NCBI RefSeq assembly: GCF_000711695.1
Contig: NW_013546989.1
Span: forward strand, 88,395-152,394
Reading direction: 5' to 3'
DNA: 64,000 bases
From: Tilletiaria anomala UBC 951
Taxonomy: Eukaryota > Basidiomycota > Exobasidiomycetes > Georgefischeriales > Tilletiariaceae
The notes beneath the pieces are model-generated. The model saw nothing but the letters and a program-made list of their open reading frames with translations. It did no database searches and was not told where the DNA came from. Numbering within the stretch: position 1 is the stretch's first letter; each line of letters starts with the position of its first letter. Shown here in pieces: positions 12,201-23,256 of this stretch. The translations under genes were made by a program, and so were the position numbers.

Positions 12201-13334
12201 GAAGCAACAGTCTTGGCCACAACAACGTCAATGGCAGCAACCGCAGGCTAAGGACGAGCACAGCGCCCGAAAGTCTACTTGCGTTCAGTGGCGCCGGCAG
12301 CGTCGCGAGCGCCGGTGAAGACGGCGCATGCCCCGCGTCGCAGCTCAGCGCGCTCGATTTGCTTGCGGATCAAGCGGCTGCGAGCCAGCATCCAAGCCAG
12401 AATTCCGACTGGTCCAATTCGAGTGCAGAAGACGACGAGGCACGCAACGCCATGCAGCTTGATGTGAAGCAGGAAGTAGACGAGCAGCAGCTGCAGCAGC
12501 AAGACGACGGGAGCGGTGCGCTCGATGGCAACAATGGACAAGCTGGTGTTCAAACTTCACCCGCGCGTGGTCACATCAAAGCCAAGCTCAAGCGCGGTCC
12601 AGAGATTCCAAAGGAGAAGCGCGTGCCGTACATTCGTTGGACGGACCCGGAGGATAGAAAGTTGCGTGCTGCTATCAAGGAGTACGGCCAAAGGTGCGTT
12701 AAGGGACTCGCGGATGCTTCAATGACTCGGAGTGATGAACTGTGCAACTGACTCTGGTGTTTGCATGGTTCATGGTCACAGATGGGAACTGATCTCACGT
12801 GCCGTCGGCACGCGCTCGTATCATCAATGCCGCCAGCGCTACCTGCTCATGCGCCGCAAAGAAGCCGCGCAACAAGGGCACTCGCTCGCGAACCATCCGC
12901 GCCTGGATGCTGATCGTGTCGGACCACACTATGAGGAGCCGCAGTACGAGCACTACTTTGATGGGGAAGGCGAGGGCGACGATGACGACGACGATGATGA
13001 TGATGATGGACTTGAGCTTGCTGAGGACGAAGCGGACGAGCGCGGCGCTAGACGTGGAGCTCGCGGAGAAGATGGCGAAGACGACAAATGCGACATCATT
13101 GACCACGGTGTTAAAGGAACGGATGTTGGCGATACCACTGTGCGTCGAGCAGGCGGCAGTGGCAGCGGCGCTCCTGCTGCTACTGCTGCGCTTGACGACG
13201 AAGAGGACGAGCTCGCTTTCGACGAGGAGCAACTTAATCATCTCCCGTTCCAATCGGCCGCCGTACCGGCGCATCACCGCCATCGTAGTCTCTCGCTTGC
13301 AACAGCTTTGATGGCAGGTGCAGCGGACGAGTGA
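9238..13334 (+). CDS. Large Myb/SANT-domain nuclear protein (1304 aa)
   Basis: Three exons: 9238-10953, 11048-12693 and 12782-13334. All junctions keep frame, and the last one splits the SANT domain (EYGQ-R-WELISRAV). A single SANT/Myb repeat lies near residues 1098-1145 (RWTDPEDRKLRAAIKEYGQRW, then GTRSYHQCRQRYLLMRR), with the spaced tryptophans of the family. The rest is mostly disordered: Gln-rich runs, a long coiled-coil candidate around residues 300-400 (Lys/Glu/Arg/Leu heptads), a second one just after exon 2 begins (VKERNKLLADKRYLKARVKDAEAQL), a basic patch before the SANT domain, and an acidic run of about ten Asp (encoded by GAY repeats near 12979-13009) after it. The SANT domain implies DNA or chromatin binding, but no specific orthologue is recognised. 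The start is the first ATG in the open frame. Confidence 0.85.
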
Positions 13335-13772
13335 TGTGGAAGATAGCGTGCGGAACCCGCTCATCTTGTAGCCCCATCGTTAGGTACCTGCCATAGACAC
13401 TCAGTCATATTTTCGATTGCATTTGGATTTGTAGTTTGCTGCACCTTTTTGCATATTTGCTGTAGTCACGTCTCACTCGTATGTGCACAAAAAGATCGTC
13501 CCCCACCCCTTGCCTACGGACGGCGCTGCTATCTTTAGGAACAGCTGATACGATGGAACACTGTGTGGTTATGTGATCTATCAATTCGTGCAACATAGTG
13601 ATACAAGACACGGACTACCCAATAAGAATTCGGAAAGCCCTCGCGCATCACACTCGCGCGCCTCTCATCCTTCAGGGCTTGGTGGCAAGAGTGCAGGCTA
13701 GCATATCGGTATCTATCCGCGTAAAAGCGATGTGCTGCGCTGCGCGACTTTTTTACCCCCTCCTCAGCAGCT

Positions 13773-15221
13773 TTATACCCGGACTGTCGTCTTCTTGCTC
13801 GCCTGGAGCAGCTTCCTGGTCCAAATCTCAAAGTAGTCTCTGAAGTAGAAGAGCAGCGCCTGTGCAAGAACCGCTTTGGTGATCTGCGCTTGCATGCCCT
13901 GGTACCAACCGGCGATTCCGCGCTCTTTTGCGATCTTGGTGAGCACATCGATCGCACCGGTGTACGGCGTGTTGCGCGCCTGCAGCCGAATCTTGGAGAG
14001 AATGTACGGGAAGGTGACGACTGTCGCGAGTGTCTTGGAGAGCGCGCCGATCAGGAATGACTTGCCCGGCGTCATCTTTGCGTCGCCTGAGGCGGTCAAC
14101 ACCATATTCTTGACACCTGCAAGAAAGGAAGCAGAAGAGTGGCACGAAAAGCCACGCGCGAACCTGTCAGCAATCCCAGCATTCGATGACTCAAGTGCAG
14201 AGTCTGCTATAGAAAGTAACTGCCTGCTGCACTCACGTTCGAAGACGCCGTAAGTGATTGCTGGGTTGATAGTGAGCACGAGCGAAGGCTTCAGACCGCG
14301 CCAAAAGCCGGTGATACCATCCTGCTGGTAAACGTCCTTTGCAACGCTGAGGAAGCTGTCCTCATCGTCCAACACCTTCTTTGCGACAGTGTTGGCCTTG
14401 TCGGAAGCTCTCTTCTCGTCTGCAACGGAATCTTTGAGGCTCTCCTTGTCTGCCGATTCGCCTGATGATGACGCAGGAGCGGAGCCGATCTGCTGCCGTG
14501 TTGCAATGACGCTGACGGGAATGGTGAAGATCTGCGCAAGCGTGCCTGCCAAAGCACCAAGGAGCAGCTCTACGGCTGTGCTGATACCTGGTGGCTTGCT
14601 ACTCTTCGGCAAACGCAGAACACGCGTGATGTACAATGTTCGGACGACAGTGTACCAGTAAAAGTAGGCGAATTCTGCCAAGGGGCGAGGGGGCGGACCG
14701 AATGCGGAGGCCGATCCAGCATCACCGTCGGAATGAAATGTCAGCTTAAAAAATCATGGTATGCAGATAATCTTCGATTAGCACTCACGTGTGGAGAAAG
14801 TATTCACCATGCTGGCCCCGAACCCCTTGTACAAGCTAAGAGGGCCCTCCTTGCTCCTGGCGATGGCCAGGACACCCTCAAATAGGCCAACATCCTTACG
14901 GACTGTCACAGCTTTGGGATCCCTTGCTGCTTTTGCCGCTGGGCTCGCACCGACTACAGATGAGCTTCCGGCTTGAATGCGGGTCTTGACGCTGCTTCGC
15001 GAAAAACAGAAATGTGAGTAGAGGAAACGAAGCATGTTCCGGGAGAAACGCAGACAGATGAGAAAGGGGAGATTAATGGTCAGATGATGCGTCGGCGACT
15101 GCCAGCAAAGAGAAATCTGGTTCACCCACGTGTCAAGAGGGTAGCATACTGCGTTCGAGAATACGCCTCCGAGTGCGCCGGCAAGGGCATTTCCGAAGGG
15201 GGTAAGCGGTTCTTGCGCCAT
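13773..15221 (-). CDS. ANT1: Mitochondrial-carrier-family protein, peroxisomal adenine nucleotide transporter type (ANT1/PMP34/PMP47)
   Basis: Four exons on the complement: 15221-15130, 14991-14789, 14674-14237 and 14116-13773, giving 358 aa. The three carrier signatures are visible: YPLDTVKTRIQ near residue 27, IPVSVIATRQQ in the middle, and FPYILSKIRLQ near the C terminus. Splicing recreates STQFAYFYWY, a stretch characteristic of the peroxisomal ATP/AMP carriers that supply ATP for activation of fatty acids inside peroxisomes. The end SKKTTVRV lacks an obvious PTS1, as expected for a membrane protein targeted by internal signals. A Ser/Lys/Asp-rich loop between the second signature and WRGLKPSLVLTINP is longer than usual. 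The gene converges with the Myb gene upstream, leaving about 440 bp between their stop codons. Confidence 0.9.
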
Positions 15222-16208
15222 CCTGTCTCCGCCTTTTGGATCCCTATCAGCTATTGCTCCTTTGCTTTTATCTGCTAGAAGTCTGACTCTGCTCGGATGT
15301 CGCCGTGCGCTCGCCGCTGACCAGTCTACCTTTGCTGCTCTAGGTCCTTTCGAGTTTGACTTGACAATAATTAACTGGGTCGATAGGATGTTTCAGTGTA
15401 ATGGACAAGAGAAGAGGTGGATTAGATGATGGTGGTGGCTGACTCTTTTCTGGACTGGATGCTGATGGAGACTGAGATCCAAACTAGAGCGTTGCAACCT
15501 GAAGATGATTGTGCAATCGGCCATCGGAGGGGCCCAGTCTGCGGTAAGTGAAAATACTGGTGAAAAAGCATGGATTGTGCATTAACAACAGGGAGTAGAC
15601 CCGGATTCTAGGCCTTAGAATACCGGATATGCAGTTGCCGCCGGCTACCGGGCAAGGGGAGATGAACGGTTTCCGCTATTTACCGGCTCACATCGAACCG
15701 GCCCCTCGCCCCAAGTGCCCCCGCGCCTGGTACGGCAACAAGAGGTTCTCACTAAACTTGACTGAGGCAGGTGTGTACATTTAGGAGGCCCAGGTCACCA
15801 CGCGCTTCTTCGAGTTTGCACAGCTTGGCGCTCGTCGATTACTGCTTGCTTACTGTCTCTGCGGCCGTCGCAAGGTGGGCTCGTGGCTATTTATCTGGTG
15901 GTGTAGACTCATGACGAAGACGGTGTGGTGGGTCGGCCAGCACAGGTATGCACAGGGTGTGAAAGCCGCGAAGCCCGGAAATCATGGTCTGCGAAGGTCA
16001 GCGCGAGAGTGAAGGATTAGGGTTTACGTAATCGGATTTTGGCCGTTGCGCCGCATACAAAGAATGATCTACTTTCGACTCGTAAACTTAACTATACGCT
16101 AATTGCACCTGGGAGCTTGAAGATCTACGGCATCTTATGGGCCATGCCTGGTGGAGGACTGTGCGACCAGGTAACTGCCGAGTTCCAGTCTCGTAGCGTC
16201 GGCTCGCA
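15222..16208. other. Divergent intergenic region, carrier / tubulin cofactor E
   Basis: About 1 kb of lower coding potential with many stops in all frames. It contains GC-rich short inverted segments around 15600-15720 (repeated CCGG-containing motifs), but I could not define a bounded repeat. No gene seen. Confidence 0.5.
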
Positions 16209-18780
16209 ATGAGCATGCTGCAGGACCCGCTGGCGGATGGTGGGTCCACCTCGTCCTTCTCACCTATAACTCCCCGTGCGTTCTCCGTGGGCCAGCGGAT
16301 CTCACATCACCATTCGCGCGGCACCGTGCGCTTCGTTGGTGCTCTGGGTGCCTCTTCAAATGGTGGTCGTGTTCCTTCGGGTACTTGGCTCGGCGTCGAA
16401 TGGGACGACCGGAGGCGAGGGAAGCATTGGGGAGAGTATGGCGGTTGGAGCTACTTCGAGTGCCTGTACCACTGTCAAACGTGTGATTCTGAGGGCAAGG
16501 ACGCTTCTGGAGATCGGCAGAAAGAGAGAGCTTCAAAAATTACAAGCTCCCCAGCAGCGGCAGCGACCAGCACAGCACACACATTTGGGCCAGCATCATT
16601 TTTACGGCCCACCGCTTCAGGTCTGATCACTGGCGCGTCTGTCCTTCAAGCCCTGCGCGACAAGTATGCACCCAACCCGAAGGAACGTTCCACCACTCTT
16701 TCCCCTAGCGAAAGGCAGAATGCGCAGTACAGCCGCAAGAATCTTGCTGAGATCGAGATCGAGATTCCCTATCTGGACAAGGTTGTGCGCAAAGTGGGCA
16801 GGCTGGATAGACTGCGTAACGTCGCGCTACAAGGAAAGATTGAGCACTTTCCCGAGGCTGAAGGTGGAGCTCAGTCTGGGAGTTTCCCTGTGGAAGCCCC
16901 TGGCAACGACGAGACGGAGGAAGAAGAGCGTCTGCTTGTCTCTTGCGCTTTTGATCAGCTCACAGGAGAAAATGAAGGTGATATCCAGAAGGCATGTCCA
17001 AGTGAGCCGGTTCTGTTTTGTTTTGCAAGTAGTACAGATGCGCGGTTCGAAGGACTGAAACCTGGTTCGCACCTTTCGCCGTGATTCACGCCACGTAGAC
17101 ATCACTGTCCTGGACCTTTCCAACAACCTTCTTTCGACATGGCAGGACGTCTCTGCAATCTGGGCAGAGCTTCCCCTGTTGGAAAGTTTCATCCTGGCCG
17201 GCAACCGATTAACCCGTCTTCCCACCCTACCTACTGCACCAGCGCTCACACTGGCGCCGAAGCTGAAAGAGCTCAATCTAGACTGCACCCTCGTGGATTG
17301 GCCAGACGTCGTGCGGGTCGTGACGAGCAGCATGCCTGCGCTTGAAGAGCTTAGCTTCGCAGGCAACAAAGCACGGCGGCTCAGTCTCGATTCGTGCAGC
17401 GCCACAAGAAACACATCTGCTGGGTCGGTGATATCACCACACACCAAGCTGCGCACGATCAACCTAGCTGGAAACGAGCTGAGCGATTGGGCCGGTGATA
17501 TCGTCACGTTCATCGCGACCGTATTTCCAAGGCTTGTGCGCCTAAACCTCTCGCACAACAGGCTGGCGGCGATCGTGCCTCCGCCACAGCATCTTCAACA
17601 ACAGATCAGTAAGCTGCCGGAGGCAGATACCAACACACCTGGCGATCAAAGAACACCACCCTTACCTGCATCGCTGCTGGCGCATGTGAACATTTCAAAT
17701 AACCCGGGTTTGCACACATGGGCCGACCTGGAAGCGCTGGATGAGTGGGTGCGCGTCGCAAATACAGACGGGAAGCTGGAAGACCAGGAGGGTGAGTATC
17801 TACAAGGAGCGACACGTGGCGCGCCATCAGGCATAAAAACCTTGGTGCTTGACCTTGGCTCGGAGGTCACTCGACTTTCTTTGGATTCGGATGCGCAGCC
17901 TCATGGCACCTCCGCCAGCTCTGCGGTAAGCAAAGAGGCGGACGAGGACGAACTCCACCCGATCACGACAGCACAGTCATGGCGCACGCTCCATCCAGGA
18001 GACGCGACGATCGCACTAATTGCACGTCTGCCTGCGCTGTCGACGCTGAACGGCGGCATGATCCGCCCAGAGCAAAGGCGTGATGCGGAGGTGTACGTCC
18101 TTTCCAAATACGTGGAAGCGTCCACGGTATCGACATGGGCAGCGGCGTCGACGAATGCGGCGGTGCCACTCCCAAGATTCGCGGACCTGGCCGCCAAGTA
18201 CAGAGACTCAAACGCTACTATGTCTGCGTCTGCTGCTCCGGATCGCGCAGCAGGCGTCCAGAGACCAGCAAAGGCGACACTGAAGAGCAAGCTGCTCGAT
18301 TTGCACATCATTTTTCTCTCTCAACCACCGTCATCCGCGGGTCACGTCGCTGGCTCCGCCGGTGGCGATGGCGCGCGAGAAGCAGCACTGCGCATCGTGC
18401 ATGACTCCTCGCTCAAACTCCTGCTCTCGACACCCCTGCGCATGGTACGTGCTAAGCTTGCGCGGCTCGCACCGCCGCCGCCACTTGCCGTGTCCGAAGC
18501 TGGAGTACACAGAAGATCGGTCGTGGCTGGCAGTAGCTTGCAAATGTGGGCTTTGCTTGGATCCGGAGTCGAGGATCAGCCTGAAGGATCAGCCGACGGC
18601 AGTCGCAAGCGCGAGAAGGACAACGACGAGAACGAGCAGCGTGAAGCAGCGGAACGTGCGCTGGTCAAGGGGCTTGGCGAGCTGCCGCTCATGCCGCTCG
18701 ATGACGATCACCAACCATTAGACCACTTTGGCGTCAGCCAGCACGATTGTATCCTAGTATATCATACACCGCATCCCTAG
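16209..18780 (+). CDS. TBCE: Tubulin-specific chaperone E (tubulin folding cofactor E)
   Basis: Two exons, 16209-17001 and 17099-18780, giving 824 aa. The order is that of TBCE. An N-terminal CAP-Gly domain comes first (VGQRISHHHSRGTVRFVG, then GTWLGVEWDD and GGWSYFEC, about residues 22-97), then leucine-rich repeats (ITVLDLSNNLLSTW, LESFILAGNRLTRLP, RLNLSHNRLA), and a ubiquitin-like C-terminal part ending near HDCILVYH. Splicing joins DIQKACP to NITVLDLSNN, the junction expected in the family. TBCE captures alpha-tubulin during heterodimer assembly and disassembly. The protein is longer than most relatives (about 500-530 aa). The extra length is Ser/Ala/Glu-rich insertions between the LRRs and in the C-terminal part. 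The gene ends about 510 bp from the converging orphan gene. Confidence 0.9.
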
Positions 18781-19290
18781 CCGCCCTTCCTGTGCCAACG
18801 TACCTCAACAAATTGATGATCGCTGCTTACCTGCTCCAATCTCCCACTCCACAGAAAACGAGCATCTGTCAAAGTGTCACTAGCTTCCGAGCGACCCCGT
18901 TGCTGCTGCTGCTGATGATGATGCTTGTTCAAATGTATTGGATGCTTACAAATACAACAAAGGCCGATGTTGCTAACATACGCTCGGGATAGCGATGGGT
19001 GCAAGTGGGACTACGTGTGCGCGCAGTGCTAAAATGACCGATGCGAAATCAACACGTCGTAACTCGACAAATAGCAAACGGGCGATTTGCAAAAAAAAAT
19101 GGATTAGGTGCGAGCATCTCTGTGCACGTTCGCGGCCGTTGAACAGCCTCCGTCTTGCAGTCTTGTGTGCCCGGCCGTCTTACGTTCATGGAAAGTGAAA
19201 GCAAGGATGAAAAGCGAGCGCGGCGCAGGGGTGTGGGGGGAAAGTTGGACACAATGCGTTGACTGGCGTTCACTTCGAGCGAGAAGCAAT
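18781..19290. other. Convergent 3' intergenic region
   Basis: About 510 bp between two converging stop codons, presumably both 3' UTRs. It has a run of nine A at 19090-19098 and a CTG/ATG-rich stretch at about 18900-18925. No gene seen. Confidence 0.4.
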
Positions 19291-20415
19291 TCACATCGGC
19301 GCTTGCCCATGTAAGGTAGGTGGAGAGAAGCCTCCGACGATATGCTTGATGGGCGTCATGCTGCCGTTGACGTGCGCTCCACCAGGGCTGTGCGACGAGG
19401 AAACGAAGCCTGCTGCTCGCACGCCTCCGCCCACCACGTACGACCCCGACGCCGCTGACGCATGCGATGGCGAGTGATTGTCCGTGTCGCCGCTCCGAAG
19501 CGCAAATCCCGCCGCCGCAGCTGCTGCGTCGTCGGCAACAGAGCTCTCGTCGATGCGCTCGCCGCCCGTGAAGCGGCGCTCGCCGCCCGTGAAGCGGCGC
19601 TGCACCTGCATCTGTTGTGCAAGCATGCTGCTGCATTCGACGGGCGTCTGCTGCGGCGTATTAGCCGGCGCAGGGACGAAGCCGTTGCTGCTGGGCGGCC
19701 CGGCGCCGAAGGAGGAGGCGGACACGTGAGAACACGAACTCGGCGAGCCGGCTCCTCCCCCTCCGCCGTTGCCATACGCCAGTAGACCGGCCATGAGGGC
19801 GCCTCCTGACCCCATCGAGGCTGACCGAGCGCCGTTCTGCGCTTCGTACGATATGGTCATCGGGCTTCCAGCTGGCCAAAAGCTCGCTGAACCCGAGCCG
19901 CCTGAGCTGGGGCTCCCGGCGCCGCCCGCGCCGCTGCTGCTGAAACCGGTCTGCCGCACTGGTAGCTGCACGGGCATGGGATATGCGCTGGATGAAGTTA
20001 ATGAGGATGGCGGTGCCGCTGCCGTCGCCGCTGCTGGCGACACGCTCATCGCCATCGAGTCTGCTGCTGCCGCTGCCACTGCCGCCGAGGATACGAGATG
20101 ACCATGCCCATTGATTGCGATGCTCCCATTTGTCGAGGTATTTGCGCCGGCTCTGCGCCCTGTGCTCCCCTGCCCATGCCCATAGCCGCCAGTTGAGGAG
20201 CCTGAGCGTCTATTCGCACTGCTGCTGAATGCGGAGTGGTGCATCTGCGTAGTGTACGCGCGAGGCTGCACTCCAACGCTCGTGGGTGGGCCCATCGCCT
20301 GCGGACCCAAGCTGTGCAGCAGCGATGCGCGTACTTCGTTGAGTTCGTGCCCGCGCTCGCCGGCAGCAAAGTTGTGCTGCATCGAGCCGATGAGGTCGTC
20401 AATGTTAAGCGCCAT
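19291..20415 (-). CDS. Hypothetical Ser/Ala/Gly-rich disordered protein (374 aa)
   Basis: A single open frame begins with an ATG (20415) and the ordered-looking segment MALNIDDLIGSMQHNFAAG, then GERGHELNEVRASLLHSL, predicted as helical. The remainder is low complexity, with Ser, Ala, Gly and His tracts. Near residues 279-292 there is a perfect heptad duplication RRFTGGE-RRFTGGE, encoded by a 21-bp tandem repeat at about 19560-19601. The last 25 residues (GSMTPIKHIVGGFSPPTLH) again look less random and contain a Thr-Pro site. I recognise no family. The conserved-looking ends separated by a disordered middle resemble fungal regulatory or scaffold proteins. Frame openness in GC-rich DNA is partly expected by composition, so a real gene is likely but not certain. 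Confidence 0.6.
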   Translation of the reverse strand: MALNIDDLIGSMQHNFAAGERGHELNEVRASLLHSLGPQAMGPPTSVGVQPRAYTTQMHHSAFSSSANRRSGSSTGGYGHGQGSTGRRAGANTSTNGSIAINGHGHLVSSAAVAAAAADSMAMSVSPAAATAAAPPSSLTSSSAYPMPVQLPVRQTGFSSSGAGGAGSPSSGGSGSASFWPAGSPMTISYEAQNGARSASMGSGGALMAGLLAYGNGGGGGAGSPSSCSHVSASSFGAGPPSSNGFVPAPANTPQQTPVECSSMLAQQMQVQRRFTGGERRFTGGERIDESSVADDAAAAAAGFALRSGDTDNHSPSHASAASGSYVVGGGVRAAGFVSSSHSPGGAHVNGSMTPIKHIVGGFSPPTLHGQAPM

Positions 20416-22136
20416 AGTTGCTGCGCTCTCGGTCTGCTCCCTGTTACCGTCTTGCCGGGAGGTAGATGTGCACTGTATGCGCCGCGCCTACAACGGAAGG
20501 CTTGGACCTGGCTGCGTGAAAGCGCCAGACGTGGTGTTCCCGTTCTAAGCCCGCCGTGGATGAAGTATGAAATGGGAAGCCGACAAGAGGTGGGTAAAGT
20601 GAAGCGGCAGCCGGCTGCGAAGCACGTCTCTCCGCTCTGCGTGGCTGTTTCAAGCAACACTGGCAGCACAATGAGCTGTGTACAAGTTCGAGGCAACTGG
20701 TATTTGACAGGCAAGTTGTAATGCTGCTATTTGAGAAATGCCTCGAGAAAGGAATTGCATACCAGGAAGTCGCGAAATCGACTATCTACGACTACGCCAA
20801 ACCCGGAGTAAGCCGGTGGAATGCGATTGGTGTCAGAACTGTGCTGGCGCTTTCAGCTTGTGCTAAGTCCGTGACTGGGTGTGTTCTTGTCTCGTCGGGG
20901 GCGTCGGTTGCGCTTCTGTCGACGTGCATCAGCAATTGAACGTGAAGACAAGGAAGGCGAGGGAGCGATGCGCGGGGTAGAGGGGTTAACAAGGACCTTC
21001 GATAGAGAGCAAGACAACATTGAGTTCAGTCTGGGCCAAAAAAACACCTCCGAGCGTGCAGGATAGAGGGGCTGGGTGGGATTTAGGCACCGGAGGAAGG
21101 GTCAAAGCTGCTCGCTCTCAACAGAGAGACCACCGATTGCTCCCCGAAGTAACACACGGGTATGTCTACCAGGACCCCAGAGTGTTCGAACTGAATGGCC
21201 CTAGCAACAGATGACATGGCCAGGACCTTTATACAATGTCGAAGGCAAGCTACCTAAAGACAGTCCGCGCTACATGTCATGTGCCCTACCGGATACCCGA
21301 CTTGGTCTCCTCAGTGTCTAGGGTGATCGGCACTCCCCTCTGCGCTCTGGCTCTCTCTTATGGGGTAGCCGGGGGCTCTATCGCGATTCGCGGAGCGTGT
21401 GAAATTTGCCTGGACTGCGATCCGGCTCTGGCGGCAGTCGAAGTCTAATGCGAACATGGATGCCATAATACGGTCAAGACTTGACTGCAGTACTGCGGAG
21501 GGGGAGAGAGCAACATGGACTAACATGGACAGAAACCCCTGGGCCCTAGAGGCCCGCAGTATGTATCTCTACAAGTCGTGAACGCGAGAGTGTGAGAAAC
21601 GAGTGTGGGCAACCCATTGCACTCCTACATGACAAGCACTCTGCGCCACAATTTCCAGCCATGCTCTGTAAGCTGTGGGCGAAGGAAGTGCAGAGTGTGG
21701 TGTGCGCTGGGCGCCAATGCGTACCTATACGTCGCGAGCCCCATAAAGTGTCCTTGTTGCATGTTCTCATCAATATTCAATTCTCACCGGTGCTGGACGA
21801 GAGTCTCGCCTATGTGGGTGTATAGCGTTGTTCACCAATCAGACCCTCCCGATTCCCTGGGGCCCCTGGCTGGGCGGCTCCAGGCGTGATGCCCGTCCAT
21901 GATGGCCCGCACTCACAAGACAGCAGCAAGCGTCTGTTATGTAGCGGGCATTTTGATCTCAGCAGGTGCAGGCTGGAAGATCTTCCGGAGTGCTCTGGCA
22001 ATGATGGCTAGAATGTGTGCCCACAACAATAGCCCAGCAGCAGCAGAGAACTGGTCTTGATCTTTGGGCTGGGCTCTCACTATAGTATAAAGATGAGTCC
22101 AAGTGCCGGCTGCTAGACACTTCGTATTCAAGCACA
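20416..22136. other. Gene-poor intergenic region
   Basis: About 1.7 kb with no open frame longer than about 100 codons that looks protein-like. A TATAAA sits at 22086-22091, 46 bases before the next ATG. No transposon termini or tandem array seen. Confidence 0.45.
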
Positions 22137-22786
22137 ATGAGTCGAGGGGAGACTCCCGGGCCTCACGTCGCCCCATCCATCGCACATAGGCAGGGACGCA
22201 GGAGCACCACGTACCTCACGCTGTCCAACGTGTATGCAGCTCGTTCGGTCGGCAGCCGGGCGAGGATTACTGGTGCTCCCAAGCGTGCGTCACTGTTCCT
22301 CGCATTCACACAGACGAATCTCTTCTCCTGGCCGCAGTCCCTCGGGCACGAACAAACGAACGAACTGCCGACTGACCGCACGCAGGAGCAGATATTTATC
22401 TCTGAAGAACCGCATCAGGTGAGGCACGCCGTGGCGACCGGATCCCTCAGAGACGCCACCCGCCACAAGCAGGCCTTAGACGACCCCCGTCCGTTTCGTC
22501 CTTTGTTTTGTAGTATCGCAAGCACGCGAAGCCAAAGCTTTCGAAGCAGTTGCCACCTGCGCCCGTGTTTGGGTGGTACGACGTGAGGCCGGTACGCCGC
22601 ATCGGTACATCCAGCCCCGTGCTCAATCAGCCCAAGCATGGTATTCACGCATCGCGTCGCACTGCAGACCAGCAAAATGTGATGAAACAAGTTCGGGATA
22701 GCACAGTTACATACACTACACTTCGGGCACTGAATGGACCGCGCGGTGCGCTCGGCGCTGCGCGTCTGGTGTCTCCAAAGAATTGA
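22137..22786 (+). CDS. Small spliced hypothetical protein (184 aa)
   Basis: Two exons, 22137-22418 and 22514-22786. The junction is GTGAGG...TTTTGTAG with a 95-bp intron. The splice joins IFISEEPHQ to YRKHAKPKLSKQ in frame. The second exon encodes a coherent basic segment (PAPVFGWYDVRPVRRIG, then HGIHASRRTADQQNVMKQV and TVTYTTLRALNGPRG) ending at a TGA. A TATAAA lies 46 bases upstream of the ATG. Composition is basic throughout, which would suit a mitochondrial or ribosome-associated protein, but no family is recognised. The middle of exon 1 (about residues 48-80) is less convincing and may contain a further intron ending at the acceptor-like CGCAG at 22385. The strand is chosen because the minus-strand frame here has no coherent motif. 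Confidence 0.5.
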
Positions 22787-23256
22787 GCGGGAAATTTGGG
22801 AAGCGCCATGCAAGCTCCTCGAAGAAAAGAAGAGAACGGGGTGAAAGATACTGGACAACACGACGGCAGTGTTGAAACAAGAGACGGATGGATGAAAGAA
22901 CGAAAAAGGCGTAGAGATCCGTCATGCGAAGAACGCGTAGGGAAGATCCGAATCGAAAGAAAGAAAAGGAAAAAGGTCGGGGGTTCAAAGAAGTTGAGAG
23001 GCGAATGAAGAGAAAAAAGCGGCATAGTCATACAATTCTTTCGGGCCGGCTCATGGCGGGTAGTTTTGCGTTGACGTGGCGAGCAGGTTGGCAACAGAGG
23101 AGGATGGAGCAGCAGCAGCAAGGATCACGGCAAGCGAGCCATGCGGGAGGAGCGGCGGGGTATAGAAAGGCCGATCGCTTGTCTGCTTGTCGTTGCCGCT
23201 CCAGAGCGTGCTTGATCGTCCGCGTCCGCGTCGCCATCCGGAAGAAAACGCTTGAA

